From NCBI RefSeq assembly GCF_003952425.1, contig NZ_CP034449.1, positions 2,976,001 to 3,040,000 of the forward strand: a stretch of DNA of 64,000 nt, read 5' to 3'. This DNA is from Mesorhizobium sp. M2A.F.Ca.ET.046.03.2.1 (GTDB taxonomy: Bacteria; Pseudomonadota; Alphaproteobacteria; Rhizobiales; Rhizobiaceae). How positions within the stretch are numbered: the stretch's first letter is position 1; every line of letters begins with the position of its first letter. Shown here piece by piece: positions 26,451 to 35,194 of this stretch. The notes beneath the pieces are model-generated. The model was not told the origin of the DNA. It ran no database searches and worked only from the letters and a program-made list of their open reading frames with translations. The position numbers and the translations under genes are program-made.

Positions 26451-26714
26451 AGGGCAAAGGTCAGAAGCCTTCGGCATCGGCGGTCGGCCGCGCGAAACAC
26501 GGAACTCAGCGGCGTGTGCTCGCATCCGGATTTTCGCGGCGGCGGCCTCGCCAGGCTGTTGTCGCTGTTTGTGGCCAACCGCATCATGGCGCGTGGCGAG
26601 GTGCCATATCTGCACGCCTTTGCCAACAATGCAGCGGCGATAAAGCTCTACGAGTCGATCGGCTTCCGGCTGCGCAGCGCGATGAACATCGCGGTGGTTC
26701 AGCGGGCGAGATAG
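26451..26714 (+). pseudogene. Truncated GNAT acetyltransferase (C-terminal part)
   Basis: From TELSGVCSHPDFRGGGLARLL to the stop, the frame encodes motif A (HPDFRGGGLARLL) and motif B (AIKLYESIGF) of an FR47-like acetyltransferase. The N-terminal 100 or so residues expected of the family are absent and no start codon or ribosome-binding site precedes the homology. It is divergent from the DUF2156 gene and most likely a remnant. Confidence 0.65.
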
Positions 26715-26726
26715 CGGCTGTCTGGA

Positions 26727-26951
26727 TCAGGCGGTTTTCGACTTCGGCCGACGGAAGCAAACCGTCTCCATCAACATCTCTTCATCGACCATGCCGGCAT
26801 TGTAGAGCGCGAGCACAGTCAGCGCGATCTCCCGCGCCTCGTCCGATTCGGGATGCGCCTCGCGACTTCGGCAGGCTTCATCGAAGACGCGTTGCAAGGT
26901 GGCGACCTGGGCGGGTTTCAGCAGGCCACGGTCATAAATGGACTTCGGCAT
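26727..26951 (-). CDS. Small hypothetical protein
   Basis: 74 aa, ATG 26951 with CAGGAGATC upstream, a strong ribosome-binding site. Mostly helical and charged: a RGLLKPAQVATLQRVFDEACRSR helix and an EIALTVLALYNAGMVDEEML helix, without TM or signal sequence. It looks like one of the short conserved proteins of unknown function common in rhizobia. A RIME-like element and phoX follow in the same direction. Confidence 0.7.
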   Translation of the reverse strand: MPKSIYDRGLLKPAQVATLQRVFDEACRSREAHPESDEAREIALTVLALYNAGMVDEEMLMETVCFRRPKSKTA

Positions 26952-27074
26952 GGCGATCTCCTGGCGAGGAGCTAGGGCGCCACCTATAAAAGATCAATCT
27001 TTCCTGAGGCTTGATCGACTTCAACCAAAACAGGGGGCTCGGGCCCTGCCGAGCCCCCGCCATGTCGGGTGCTT

Positions 27075-27138
27075 AGAGCAATTCCAGGAAAAGTGTGAGC
27101 GGTTTTCCGTCCGGAATTGCATAAAAACAGAGAGATAG
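27075..27138. repeat. RIME-like element, partial
   Basis: The AATTCCAGGAAAAGTGTGAG...GGAATTGC half of the unit seen at 43932-44032; the second hairpin is missing. It lies just past the phoX stop and could act as its transcript end. Confidence 0.7.
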
Positions 27139-27143
27139 TGTCC

Positions 27144-29141
27144 TCACACCGCGATCTTGCCGCCGCCCTGCTTCGTGATCGCAACGACCGACGGCCGCAC
27201 CGGCATGTCCGGCTTGAAGTCCGGCCAGCGGGTCGACGGATCCTCGTAATAGGACGGGCGGCCGAAGCCTTCCCAATCCTCGCCGCCGTCGCCCGGATGC
27301 TGGACGGCGACGAAGGCGGTCTGGTCGTCCGGCGCGAAGAGCGGGCCGCACATCTCGGCGCCGATCGGCACGCGGAAGAACAGTTTTGAGGTCGCCCGCG
27401 CCGCTCCTTCCGTGTCGACCGCCCACAGGCCGTCGGTGCGGCCGGTGGCTTTCGGGCCCTGGCCGTCGGTGGCGACCCACAGGCGCCCGGCGGAATCGAC
27501 GGCGCAATTGTCCGGCATGCCGAACCAGCCATGCGCGGTGGTCGCGGTCGAGAAGGTGGCGCCTACATCCGCGACGGACGGATCGCCGCATTTGAGCAGC
27601 ACTTCCCACTTGCCCTTGCTGGCGGCGAAGTCGCCGCCATCCTCGACGATCTCGATGATGTGGCCGAAGGCGTTGGCAGCACGCGGGTTGGCGGCGTCGA
27701 CCTGCTCGGCCTTACGCTTGGAATTGTTGGTCAGCATGACATAGACCTTGCCGTTGCCGGCGTTGGGCTGGATGTCTTCCGGCCGGTCCATCTTGGTGGC
27801 GCCGAGCAGATCGGCGGCGCGCCGCGTCTCGATCAGAACGTCGGCCTGGGACGCAAAACCGTTCTCCGCCGTCAGCGGGCCTTGGCCAAAGACGATCGGC
27901 ATCCATTCGACCGAACCGTCCTCGGCGAACTGCGCCACATAGAGCGTGCCGTCGTCGAGCAGGTTCATGTTGGCCGCGCGGTCACCAGGATTGAACCTGC
28001 CGGCGGTGACGAATTTGTAGACATAGTCGAAGCGCTCGTCGTCGCCGAGATAGAAGACGACGCGGCCGTCCCTGGCGACGATCGACTCGGCGCCCTCATG
28101 CTTGAAACGGCCCATGGCGGTGCGCTTCCTCGGCACCGAAGCCGGATCGTTGACGTCGACCTCGACGATCCAGCCGAAACGATTCGGTTCGTTCGGCTCC
28201 TTGGCGAGGTTGAAGCGGTCGTAATGCGCGCCCCATTCATAGGCGCCTTCCGGAATGCCCAGGCGCTTGTAATTGGCGGCTTCCTTGTGGCCTTCCGGCA
28301 GCTCGCCCGAGAAGTAGCCGTGGATATTCTCCTCGGCCATCACATAGGTGCCCCAGGGCGTGACGCCGCCGGCGCAATTGTTGAGCGTGCCGATGACCTT
28401 GGTGCCGGAGGGGTCGGCATTGGTCTTGACGCGGTCGTGGCCGGCGACCGGGCCGGAGAGCGCCATCTCGGTGGTCGACATGATGCGGCGGTTGAGCTTG
28501 CCGTCGCGCACCACCTGCCACTTGCCGCCTTCCTTGCGGATCTCGACGATGGTGCCGCCATGCGCGGCCATCTCGACATCGACCTCCTCCTTCGACAGCG
28601 GTGCGACCTCGGCGGCCTTCTTGCCGTCTTTTTCGACGATCGAAACGATGCCGGGGAACATCAGATGCGGGTTGGTGTATTCGTGGTTGACGACCAGTAG
28701 CCCGTGCTCCGCCGAGCCGTCGATCGGGATATAGCCGACATAGTCGTTGTTGTAGCCGAACTGTTTTGCCTGAGCCTCAGCCGATTGCTTCAGCGGATCG
28801 AACTCCGGCGAATCGGCAAACAGCGGATCGCCCCAGCGCAGCAGCACGTCGGCATCATAGCCTGGCGCGACATGGTGCTTGTCATCGATGCCGGCTTCGA
28901 GCTCGTCGAACTTGAACGCCGAGGCCTCGGCGGCGCGCGCCTCGTCGGCGGCGACGAGCGCCAACGGGCTGACGGTGGCGGCGATGGCCGAGACGGCCAG
29001 CGAGCCCAAGAGGAAACCGCGGCGCGAGAAGCGCGCGGCAATGATCTCGCCCATGGTGCGGTTGTCGGTCGGGTTGACGGGCGGACCGTCATTCTCCTCG
29101 AGCTGGCTGGTGCGGAAGCGGGTTTCAGGGGTCGCGGTCAT
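27144..29141 (-). CDS. phoX: PhoX-family alkaline phosphatase (DUF839)
   Basis: 665 aa from ATG 29141, preceded by AGAGGA. Residues about 33-60 form a twin-arginine signal (ARFSRRGFLLGSLAVSA), so the enzyme is exported folded. The rest is a full-length DUF839 beta-propeller with the conserved NHEYTN, CAGGVTPWGTY and DNCAVDSAGRLWVATDG segments typical of PhoX, a Ca/Fe-dependent phosphomonoesterase that releases phosphate from organic esters in the periplasm. The upstream region has a candidate Pho box. The gene stands alone. Confidence 0.9.
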   Translation of the reverse strand: MTATPETRFRTSQLEENDGPPVNPTDNRTMGEIIAARFSRRGFLLGSLAVSAIAATVSPLALVAADEARAAEASAFKFDELEAGIDDKHHVAPGYDADVLLRWGDPLFADSPEFDPLKQSAEAQAKQFGYNNDYVGYIPIDGSAEHGLLVVNHEYTNPHLMFPGIVSIVEKDGKKAAEVAPLSKEEVDVEMAAHGGTIVEIRKEGGKWQVVRDGKLNRRIMSTTEMALSGPVAGHDRVKTNADPSGTKVIGTLNNCAGGVTPWGTYVMAEENIHGYFSGELPEGHKEAANYKRLGIPEGAYEWGAHYDRFNLAKEPNEPNRFGWIVEVDVNDPASVPRKRTAMGRFKHEGAESIVARDGRVVFYLGDDERFDYVYKFVTAGRFNPGDRAANMNLLDDGTLYVAQFAEDGSVEWMPIVFGQGPLTAENGFASQADVLIETRRAADLLGATKMDRPEDIQPNAGNGKVYVMLTNNSKRKAEQVDAANPRAANAFGHIIEIVEDGGDFAASKGKWEVLLKCGDPSVADVGATFSTATTAHGWFGMPDNCAVDSAGRLWVATDGQGPKATGRTDGLWAVDTEGAARATSKLFFRVPIGAEMCGPLFAPDDQTAFVAVQHPGDGGEDWEGFGRPSYYEDPSTRWPDFKPDMPVRPSVVAITKQGGGKIAV

Positions 29142-29202
29142 GGTGTTCCTCTGGCTTCTTGAGGTGGCTTGAGCTTGGACCTTCAACCCCTAAAGCGCGC
29201 CG

Positions 29203-29219
29203 ATCACATTTTCGTGACA
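29203..29219 (-). promoter_or_regulatory. Candidate Pho box upstream of phoX
   Basis: On the minus strand TGTCACGAAAATGTGAT: two TGTSAY half-sites spaced 11 bp apart, the spacing of PhoB direct repeats. It starts about 62 bp before the phoX start codon. Only one box is seen and the second half-site is degenerate. Confidence 0.5.
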
Positions 29220-29267
29220 TCGGCTTCTGCGTAGCCCTCGGTGGTTGGCGAAGCCTGTCGATGTCAG

Positions 29268-30597
29268 TGTCCAGCGGATAGATGGGTAACACTTTGAACC
29301 GGATACATAGGTAACAGTTTTCTCTCCCTATGATGCGGTCGCCGCAGCGCCAAGCGGTCGGCTTGGCGCGGCGCTGCGGCGAACCAGTTTCATGTGCTTC
29401 TCATCGATGAAGCCGAGCGGATGGGTGTGGAAGCGCATCGTCCACTCGCCATCCTCGGTCTCTTCAATGGCAATCGGTTCGCCGGCCAACGTGGCCGAGA
29501 CATAGATCTCGGTGCCCCGCCATTTGACCGCGCCGTTCTGGCGCACGCCGCGCACCGCTGCCTCGGTCGGATAATCGGGTTCAGGGGCTGTCTTCGGCAT
29601 CGGTCGGGTCGAGGGGCGGTAATGCTGTGCCGGGGTGTCCATGCCCAGCGCCTCGTGCGGACGCTCCTCATTGTAGCTGCGCCGGAAGTTCTCGAAGGCC
29701 CTGGCTTGAGCCGCTTTGTCAGCCTTCGGTGCATCGGCCATCGGCAGCATGGTCAGATGGAAACGCTCATGGCGCCCGTTCTGCTGCGGCTTGCCTGGCT
29801 GGATGCGCTCCAGGGCGATGCCGAGCTTAATGAAGCGCACTGCCAGCGGCGTCAGCCCTGTGACGCCGGCCGACGCAAAGGGTGGGCCATTGTCGCTTCG
29901 AATGCGATCCGGCAGACCGTTTTCCTCAAACAATCGCTCAAACACCGGCCACGCCTCCTCGTCGGCCGTCGAGCCCGTCGCCTCGAGCCCCAGCAGGTAG
30001 CGGCTCAATGCATCCATCACCGTCAATGGCTCGCAGCGCCAGCCGTCACGGGTCCGGAACCAGCCCTTGTGGTCTACCGTCCACACCGCATTCGGCGCCG
30101 CAGGCTCCGGCCATGGCCCATTGCCCACAGCCCGCCAGCGCCGGCGCCGGCGTCCCACAAGACCATGCCGCTTCAGGATCTCGCCAGCTGTCGAGACTGC
30201 CGGCCAGCCACAACTGGGCTCCGCCCGCTTCAGCCGCGCCATGATCTTCTTCGGCCCCCACAGCGGATGCGCTTCCTTCTCCGCCACGATCCGCTCCACC
30301 AGCTCGGCTGCCGTTGCTCGGCCGTGATCGAGCGGCGCCCGCAGCCGGTCGTGCAGGCCTTCCGGCCCGGTCTCCCGGTAACGCCCAAGCCATTTGTAGC
30401 CGGTCTTGCGTGAGATCTCGAAGGCCGCGCAAAGCTGCGTCATCGTCTCCTCGCCAGCTAGGCATTCAACAACAAAACGAAGCCGCTCATCCATGATGCC
30501 AGTCTCTCGCCAAACCATCGCCGGTCCTCCCGGCTGGCAAGAAAACTGTCACCCATCTAATCGGTCCATTCTGTTACCTATCTATCCGGTTCGGACA
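29268..30597. mobile_element. IS481-family insertion sequence 2
   Basis: 1330 bp bounded by inverted ends starting TGTCC and sharing GGATAGAT-GGTAACA; a second inner copy of a related GGTAACAGTTTTCT block is also mirrored. The flanks carry a 4-bp direct repeat TCAG (29264-29267 and 30598-30601), taken as the target duplication. It contains one intact transposase gene. Confidence 0.9.
29328..30518 (-). CDS. IS481-family transposase
   Basis: 396 aa from MVWRETGIMDERLRFV, the usual start type of the family. An N-terminal helix-turn-helix (LCAAFEISRKTGYKWLGRYRETG) precedes an rve core with catalytic residues in WTVDHKGWF, RSDNGPPF and NGRHERFHLTM. It is clearly different in sequence from the transposase at 24-25 kb, so the two IS are not copies of each other. 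Confidence 0.93.
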   Translation of the reverse strand: MVWRETGIMDERLRFVVECLAGEETMTQLCAAFEISRKTGYKWLGRYRETGPEGLHDRLRAPLDHGRATAAELVERIVAEKEAHPLWGPKKIMARLKRAEPSCGWPAVSTAGEILKRHGLVGRRRRRWRAVGNGPWPEPAAPNAVWTVDHKGWFRTRDGWRCEPLTVMDALSRYLLGLEATGSTADEEAWPVFERLFEENGLPDRIRSDNGPPFASAGVTGLTPLAVRFIKLGIALERIQPGKPQQNGRHERFHLTMLPMADAPKADKAAQARAFENFRRSYNEERPHEALGMDTPAQHYRPSTRPMPKTAPEPDYPTEAAVRGVRQNGAVKWRGTEIYVSATLAGEPIAIEETEDGEWTMRFHTHPLGFIDEKHMKLVRRSAAPSRPLGAAATAS

Positions 30598-30603
30598 TCA
30601 GCC

Positions 30604-30795
30604 CCTTTCTCCCCGTCACTATACGGGGAGAAATGCCCGGCTGGGCAATGAGGGGCGGCGCCGAGCTGGCAAACAGTGGCGCTATAATGATGTCTTCAAA
30701 GACAGCCCCTGCGTGTAATGCTGATGGCCAACGCTGGCGCCGCCCCTCATCCGCCTGCCGGCACCTTCTCCCCGTATAGTGACGGGGAGAAGGGG
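30604..30795. repeat. Mosaic intergenic element, class B
   Basis: CTTTCTCCCCGTCACTATACGGGG at the left and its mirror CCCCGTATAGTGACGGGGAG at the right, with ATGAGGGGCGGCGCC inward on both sides. The left end abuts the target duplication of IS 2. The inner segment has no gene. Confidence 0.85.
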
Positions 30796-30901
30796 GCTTG
30801 CCGCGACCTTCGCCCCCACACCGCCAGCTTGACGGCTTCGCCCGGTTCGGAAACAAGGGCTGCGGCCGGCGTGGCGACGGCGCTTCAAAAGGGGACGGCA
30901 G

Positions 30902-31240
30902 GTGAGTTTCTGGGGACTGGCGCAGCTCGGTATTTCGACCGTGATGTTCCTGCTGGCGGCGATGGCGGCCAAGCAATGGGGGTTGGCGCCGAGCTTGGCC
31001 AAGCTCCTTGTGACGCTGGCGCTCTATACCGCCGGCAACCTGATCATGCTGAGGCTGGTGCGCGAGTTCGGCATGTCGGTGGCGTTCAGCCTGTCGGCGG
31101 TGATCCAGCTTGTCGCGGTCAATGTCGTGGCGATCGCCTTTTTCGGCGAACGGCTCAATGCTTTCCAGGCGACCGGCATGGTGCTGGCGATCGCCGCCGT
31201 CGCCCTGATCACGCTTGGGCCCTATATGCAGAAGCTCTAA
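30902..31240 (+). CDS. Small multidrug-resistance/DMT-like membrane protein
   Basis: 112 aa from GTG 30902. Four hydrophobic helices fill the protein, with the last two (LSAVIQLVAVNVVAIAFFGERLNAFQATGMVLAIAAVALITLG) showing the GExL...G pattern of the EamA/SMR fold, where small paired 4-TM proteins act as dimeric transporters. The usual catalytic Glu of EmrE in helix 1 is not evident, so a non-drug substrate is possible. A PAP2 phosphatase gene follows 14 bp downstream, so the two may be co-transcribed and act in envelope lipid metabolism. Confidence 0.7.
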   Translation: MSFWGLAQLGISTVMFLLAAMAAKQWGLAPSLAKLLVTLALYTAGNLIMLRLVREFGMSVAFSLSAVIQLVAVNVVAIAFFGERLNAFQATGMVLAIAAVALITLGPYMQKL

Positions 31241-31254
31241 CCCTCGAGCCTCTC

Positions 31255-31965
31255 ATGAAGCCATCCGTCGGCGCGCTGCTTGCCAAGATCGAATTCCCCC
31301 TGCTTCTGGCCGGACTGATCATCGCCGGCGGGCTATGGGGTTTCGAAGAACTGATGGAGGTGGCGCGGGCGACGACGCCGCACGCCTTCGACACCGAAAT
31401 CCTGCTTGCCTTCCGCCATGCCGGGCAGCCGGACAGCCCGATCGGTCCGCTTTGGCTGCAGGGCGCGATGCGCGACATCACCGCGCTCGGCAGCACCGTC
31501 GTGCTGGTGCTGATCACGACCGCGACGATCGTCTATCTCATCTTGATCCGCAGGCCTTCGACCGCGCTGTTCGTGTTCGCGGCGGTGGCGGGCGGGCAAG
31601 TGCTTTCCACCTTGCTCAAGCACGAAGTCGACCGGCCCCGGCCCGATCTCGTCTCGCACCTGGCCACCGAAACGTCACTGTCCTTTCCAAGCGGACACGC
31701 CATGCTGTCGGCGGTGACCTATCTGACGCTCGGCTCTTTGGCGGCGCGCTTCCTTCCGGATCGCCGGACGAAGATCTTCGTGCTTTGCCTTGCCGTGCTG
31801 ATCACCGTGCTGGTCGGCACCAGCCGCGTCTATCTCGGCGTGCACTGGCCGTCAGACGTGCTTGCCGGCTGGTGCGCTGGCTTCGCCTGGGCCATGCTGT
31901 GCTGGCTCGCGGCACGGCTGCTGCAGCGGCGCAAAGTTGTGGCCGACAGCGATATCGATGGCTGA
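31255..31965 (+). CDS. PAP2-family membrane phosphatase
   Basis: 236 aa from ATG 31255; a longer frame reaching back to 30718 is only a shadow of the preceding gene. About six TM helices. All three PAP2 motifs are present: KHEVDRPRP (near residue 124), PSGHAM (near 146) and SRVYLGVHWPSDV (near 187), giving the catalytic His residues and phosphate-binding Arg. The family dephosphorylates phosphatidic acid, undecaprenyl diphosphate or similar lipids at the outer face of the inner membrane. Confidence 0.9.
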   Translation: MKPSVGALLAKIEFPLLLAGLIIAGGLWGFEELMEVARATTPHAFDTEILLAFRHAGQPDSPIGPLWLQGAMRDITALGSTVVLVLITTATIVYLILIRRPSTALFVFAAVAGGQVLSTLLKHEVDRPRPDLVSHLATETSLSFPSGHAMLSAVTYLTLGSLAARFLPDRRTKIFVLCLAVLITVLVGTSRVYLGVHWPSDVLAGWCAGFAWAMLCWLAARLLQRRKVVADSDIDG

Positions 31966-32043
31966 AGCATTCAAAATGATGCTTGAGACATTGTAATATC
32001 TAAAATATACATCTTTCATATTTTCAGAAACAGGTTCCGGCCG

Positions 32044-32313
32044 ATGATCACTGCCGCACAGATGCGCGCCGCGCGGGCGTTGACCGGCATCGACCAGAAG
32101 ACGCTTGCCGAGCGCGCCGGGGTCTCCCTGCCCACGATCCAGCGCATGGAAGCGAGCGACGGTGTCGTCAGGGGCGTGGTCGACACGCTGATGAAGGTCA
32201 TCCAGGCGCTCGATGATGTCGGCGTGGAGCTGATCGGCGAGAACCAGGCCAGCGAGCGCGGCGGCAGGGGCGTGCGCCTCAAGGCCGCCGCGGCGCAGAA
32301 CCCGCAAGGTTAA
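32044..32313 (+). CDS. Small XRE-family DNA-binding protein
   Basis: 89 aa. A helix-turn-helix of the Cro/CI type covers residues 4-60 (MRAARALTGIDQKTLAERAGVS then PTIQRMEAS). The remainder is a short Gly/Arg/Ala-rich tail. AT-rich sequence upstream (ATTGTAATATCTAAAATATAC) should contain its promoter. Target genes are unknown; it is not part of an obvious toxin-antitoxin pair because the neighbours are PAP2 and a convergent EamA transporter. Confidence 0.82.
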   Translation: MITAAQMRAARALTGIDQKTLAERAGVSLPTIQRMEASDGVVRGVVDTLMKVIQALDDVGVELIGENQASERGGRGVRLKAAAAQNPQG

Positions 32314-32335
32314 GCCGCCGGCCTGGAAGATCGCC

Positions 32336-33262
32336 TCACATCGCCGCTTCGATCGGCTCGGCAAGCTTCGGATTGGCGCGCGCGGCGATCAGGCAGCCGG
32401 CGACGATGAGGCATGCGCCGGCCAACGTGGTCCAGGCCAGCTTCTCGCCGAAGAAGAACCAGCCAAGCGCGATCGCCCAGATGAAGGCCGAGTATTCGGT
32501 CGGGATCAGATATTGCGCTTCGGCACGGGCGTAGGACCAGCTCATCAGGAATTGCCCGGCGAGCGACAGCAGCGCCACCCCGACCAAGGGCAGCCAGAGA
32601 TCTCCCGGCAGCGCAACCGCGAGCCAAGGTGCTGCGCAACCAAGGATGATCCCAACGAAGAGGTTTTGGAACAGCATGATCTCGACCGGCTTGGCCAGTA
32701 GAGCCTGCTGCCGGGCGAGGACCAGATTGTAGCCGTAGAACACCGTCGATACGAGCACCGCCGCCGTGCCGAGCACGGCATCCTGCGAGTAGCTTTCCCG
32801 CCCGAACTGTCCGGACAGGATGATGGCGACGCCGGCGATGCCGGCAAGCGACGCCCAGATCGCCTGCCGCCTTATGCGCTCGCCCAGCAGCAGCGCCGCG
32901 AGGAAGAGCGCAAACAGCGGCGCGACGAAGCTGAGCCCGATCGCCTCGGCGAGCGGCAGCCTGGCGAGTCCCCAGAAGAACGAGACCAGGACGACGCCGA
33001 CAATCGCGGCGCGCAACGCATGCAGGCCCAGCACCGGAAGGCGCGGCTTCGAGCGTGGCCCCGCCGACCAGGCGGCGCCGGCGACCAGGGTCGAGACCAT
33101 GCTGCGCCACAGCAGCGTGTTGTAGACGCCGACCGCTATTGTCAGCGACTTCATGGCCGCATCCATGCCGGACAGCAGGAAAATCGCCAGCGCGCACGTG
33201 AGCACGGGGATGGTCGTAGAAACGGCGCCGGTCAGGCTGGATGTCTTCACGGCTTGGCTCAT
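32336..33262 (-). CDS. EamA/DMT-family transporter
   Basis: 308 aa from ATG 33262; the frame extends 22 residues more without support. Ten TM helices in two EamA repeats, each with the typical GEx motif (LLLGERIRRQAIWASLAGIAGVAIILSG and FFFGEKLAWTTLAGACLIVAG). Members export amino acids, purines or other small metabolites from the cytoplasm. No regulator or pathway gene next to it points to the substrate. Confidence 0.9.
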   Translation of the reverse strand: MSQAVKTSSLTGAVSTTIPVLTCALAIFLLSGMDAAMKSLTIAVGVYNTLLWRSMVSTLVAGAAWSAGPRSKPRLPVLGLHALRAAIVGVVLVSFFWGLARLPLAEAIGLSFVAPLFALFLAALLLGERIRRQAIWASLAGIAGVAIILSGQFGRESYSQDAVLGTAAVLVSTVFYGYNLVLARQQALLAKPVEIMLFQNLFVGIILGCAAPWLAVALPGDLWLPLVGVALLSLAGQFLMSWSYARAEAQYLIPTEYSAFIWAIALGWFFFGEKLAWTTLAGACLIVAGCLIAARANPKLAEPIEAAM

Positions 33263-33380
33263 GGCAGCCGGATATCCCGGAGCCGACAGCGCTACCAGAT
33301 GGCAGCGCCGCCTATATGGCCGGTCCAATCCCGATCGGCGAAATTCGAAGGCTGGCGGGACACGATCACTTCCGCCTGGC

Positions 33381-34244
33381 TCAATCCAGTGACAGCGCCG
33401 CGACCTCGCCCTCGCCCATCAGCGGCACATAGATGGTCGCCTTGCCGTCCGTGCCGATATCGGCGCTGCCCGGCTTGAACTGCATTACCGCTTCCCGCTT
33501 GCCGCCTGGCTTGTAGCTGTAAAGCGTGCCGGTCATGTAGGCGGTGGCGTAGATGGTGCCGCCAATGGCGATGACACCGTCGAGGTCGGCGAAGTTTTGC
33601 GCGCCGGGGAGCGGCGTTATCGTCTTCGTGGCGAGGTCGACCGACAGCAGTCCGCCGGGCTCGGCGGTGCTGAAATCGGCCTTGTTGATGCCCTTCCCCC
33701 AGGACGCGACGATCAGCCGGTCGCCATCGGCGAACACGCCATTGGGCGAGGCCAGCAGCGCATCCTTGACGAACAGCTCCGGCTTGTCGCCGTCGATGCG
33801 GTAGATCGTGTCGGCCAGCATGTCGCTGACATAGACCTTGCCCGCGCTGTCCTCAGTCATATCGTTGAGGAAGACAGAGCCCGGCACGTCGATGGTCTCG
33901 ACCAGCCTGCCGCTGGCGAGATCGACGACGAGCACCTTTGTGAGGTCGGCGGCGTAGAGCCTGCCTCCGGAAATCGCCATGCCCTTGGGCGCATCCATGC
34001 CGTCGACCCAGTGGCGGGCGATGACCTTGCCGTCCATCGACAGAAGCGACAAATAGCCGTTGCCGTCCGCCGCGCCGGGATCGCCGGCGATGTTGGAGAC
34101 GACGATGCGGTTGTGGGCGGCGTCGGCAAGCACGGATTCCGGCTGCTCGAAGCCGGCGGCGCGCCAGAGCTCGCCGGCCTGCGCAGCCGGAGCCGCCGCG
34201 ATGCCGGCGACGGCGATGACGGTCGAAGCGATGAGGGTGTTCAT
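33381..34244 (-). CDS. Secreted SMP-30/NHL-type beta-propeller protein
   Basis: 287 aa with a Sec signal peptide (residues 1-23, ending AAQAG). Repeated blade motifs such as SGGRLYAADLTKVLVVDLASGR and DSAGKVYVSDMLADTIYRID fit a six-bladed propeller like gluconolactonase/SMP-30, in which Asp and Asn residues on the top face bind a divalent metal. Export suggests a periplasmic hydrolase or binding protein. It is divergent from an XRE regulator gene, with a palindrome between, so regulation by that protein is likely. Confidence 0.78.
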   Translation of the reverse strand: MNTLIASTVIAVAGIAAAPAAQAGELWRAAGFEQPESVLADAAHNRIVVSNIAGDPGAADGNGYLSLLSMDGKVIARHWVDGMDAPKGMAISGGRLYAADLTKVLVVDLASGRLVETIDVPGSVFLNDMTEDSAGKVYVSDMLADTIYRIDGDKPELFVKDALLASPNGVFADGDRLIVASWGKGINKADFSTAEPGGLLSVDLATKTITPLPGAQNFADLDGVIAIGGTIYATAYMTGTLYSYKPGGKREAVMQFKPGSADIGTDGKATIYVPLMGEGEVAALSLD

Positions 34245-34313
34245 GGTGCTCTCCTGTGGTGACGAAGGAGAGCTAAATTTTTCGATACTTTTCGGAAAGA
34301 CGGTTCGACGCTA

Positions 34314-34330
34314 GTATCGCTTATCGATAC
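34314..34330. promoter_or_regulatory. Palindromic operator between propeller gene and XRE regulator
   Basis: GTATCGCTTATCGATAC: 6-bp inverted arms around 5 bp. A further CGATAC half-site sits at 34283-34288, closer to the propeller gene. Its location in a divergent promoter region next to an HTH gene fits an autoregulatory operator. Confidence 0.55.
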
Positions 34331-34356
34331 GAAATCGCGCGAATGAGGTGCATTCC

Positions 34357-35151
34357 ATGAACGCTCCGATCTTCGAGGCGCTGAAGCGGACGCTGAAGGC
34401 CAAGGGCCTGACCTACCGGACGCTCGCCGAGCGCATGGGCGTTTCCGAGCCGACGGTGAAGCGGATCTTCCATGAGCGGAACTGCAAGCTCGACCGGCTG
34501 ATGGAGATCTGCGCCGCGGCGGACGTCGAGCTGGAGAACGTGCTCGGCGCGATGAATCGCGGACCGGGTCCGGCCAACCGCGTTTCGCCGGAGATCGAGC
34601 GCAGGCTGGCGGCGCGGCCGGCGCTGCTCTTCGTCTTCATCATGCTGTCGGAGAAATTCACGGCCGAAGGCATCATGCGCTCGCAGGGCTTGAGCGAGGC
34701 CTCGATGTTCCTCTATCTGCGCGACCTCGAGGAGCTCGGGCTGGTGGCGCTGGGGCGCGGCCTGTCGGCAAGGCTGCTCGTCGACACGCCCATCCAGTGG
34801 GATTTCGAAGGGCCGCTGAAGCCGCACTTCGAAATGACCAACAAGAATTTCGTCGGCTGGGCGCTCGGCCATATGGAGCACGGCGCGACCTTCATCAGCT
34901 TTTCCCGGCGGATGCGGCCGCAAACGGCCGAGATGTTGCGCCGCGAGGCCGACGAGCTCGCCGAACGCGCCCGGCTGCTTGCCCATCACGACCAGCACAC
35001 CACGCCGGAGGACCAGCTCACCGGCTACAAATGGACCTTCGCCTTCGGCGCGACGCCGTTCCCGGCGATCATGCCGATCTGCCCGCATCCGCGCGATGCG
35101 GGGGCAAAGGCGGATGCTGGGGCGAAAGGAAGACGGCCGCTGCCGGCGTAG
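34357..35151 (+). CDS. XRE-family regulator with C-terminal sensor-like region
   Basis: 264 aa from ATG 34357 with GAGG about 6 bp upstream; GTG 34348 is an alternative. Residues 1-55 form an XRE-type HTH (LKAKGLTYRTLAERMGVSEPTVKRIF). The C-terminal 190 residues are not a peptidase S24 or cupin domain and include a winged-helix-like segment (LSEASMFLYLRDLEELGLVALGRG). It probably controls the divergent propeller gene and itself. Confidence 0.8.
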   Translation: MNAPIFEALKRTLKAKGLTYRTLAERMGVSEPTVKRIFHERNCKLDRLMEICAAADVELENVLGAMNRGPGPANRVSPEIERRLAARPALLFVFIMLSEKFTAEGIMRSQGLSEASMFLYLRDLEELGLVALGRGLSARLLVDTPIQWDFEGPLKPHFEMTNKNFVGWALGHMEHGATFISFSRRMRPQTAEMLRREADELAERARLLAHHDQHTTPEDQLTGYKWTFAFGATPFPAIMPICPHPRDAGAKADAGAKGRRPLPA

Positions 35152-35194
35152 CGCCTTCTCCTTCTCCCCCAGGGGAGAAGGAAAAAGCGCAGCG

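Noticed and set aside
30718..31254. Long N-terminal extension of the PAP2 frame
   Set aside because: It reads through a repeat and the small membrane protein gene in another frame; PAP2 homology and a good start occur at 31255.
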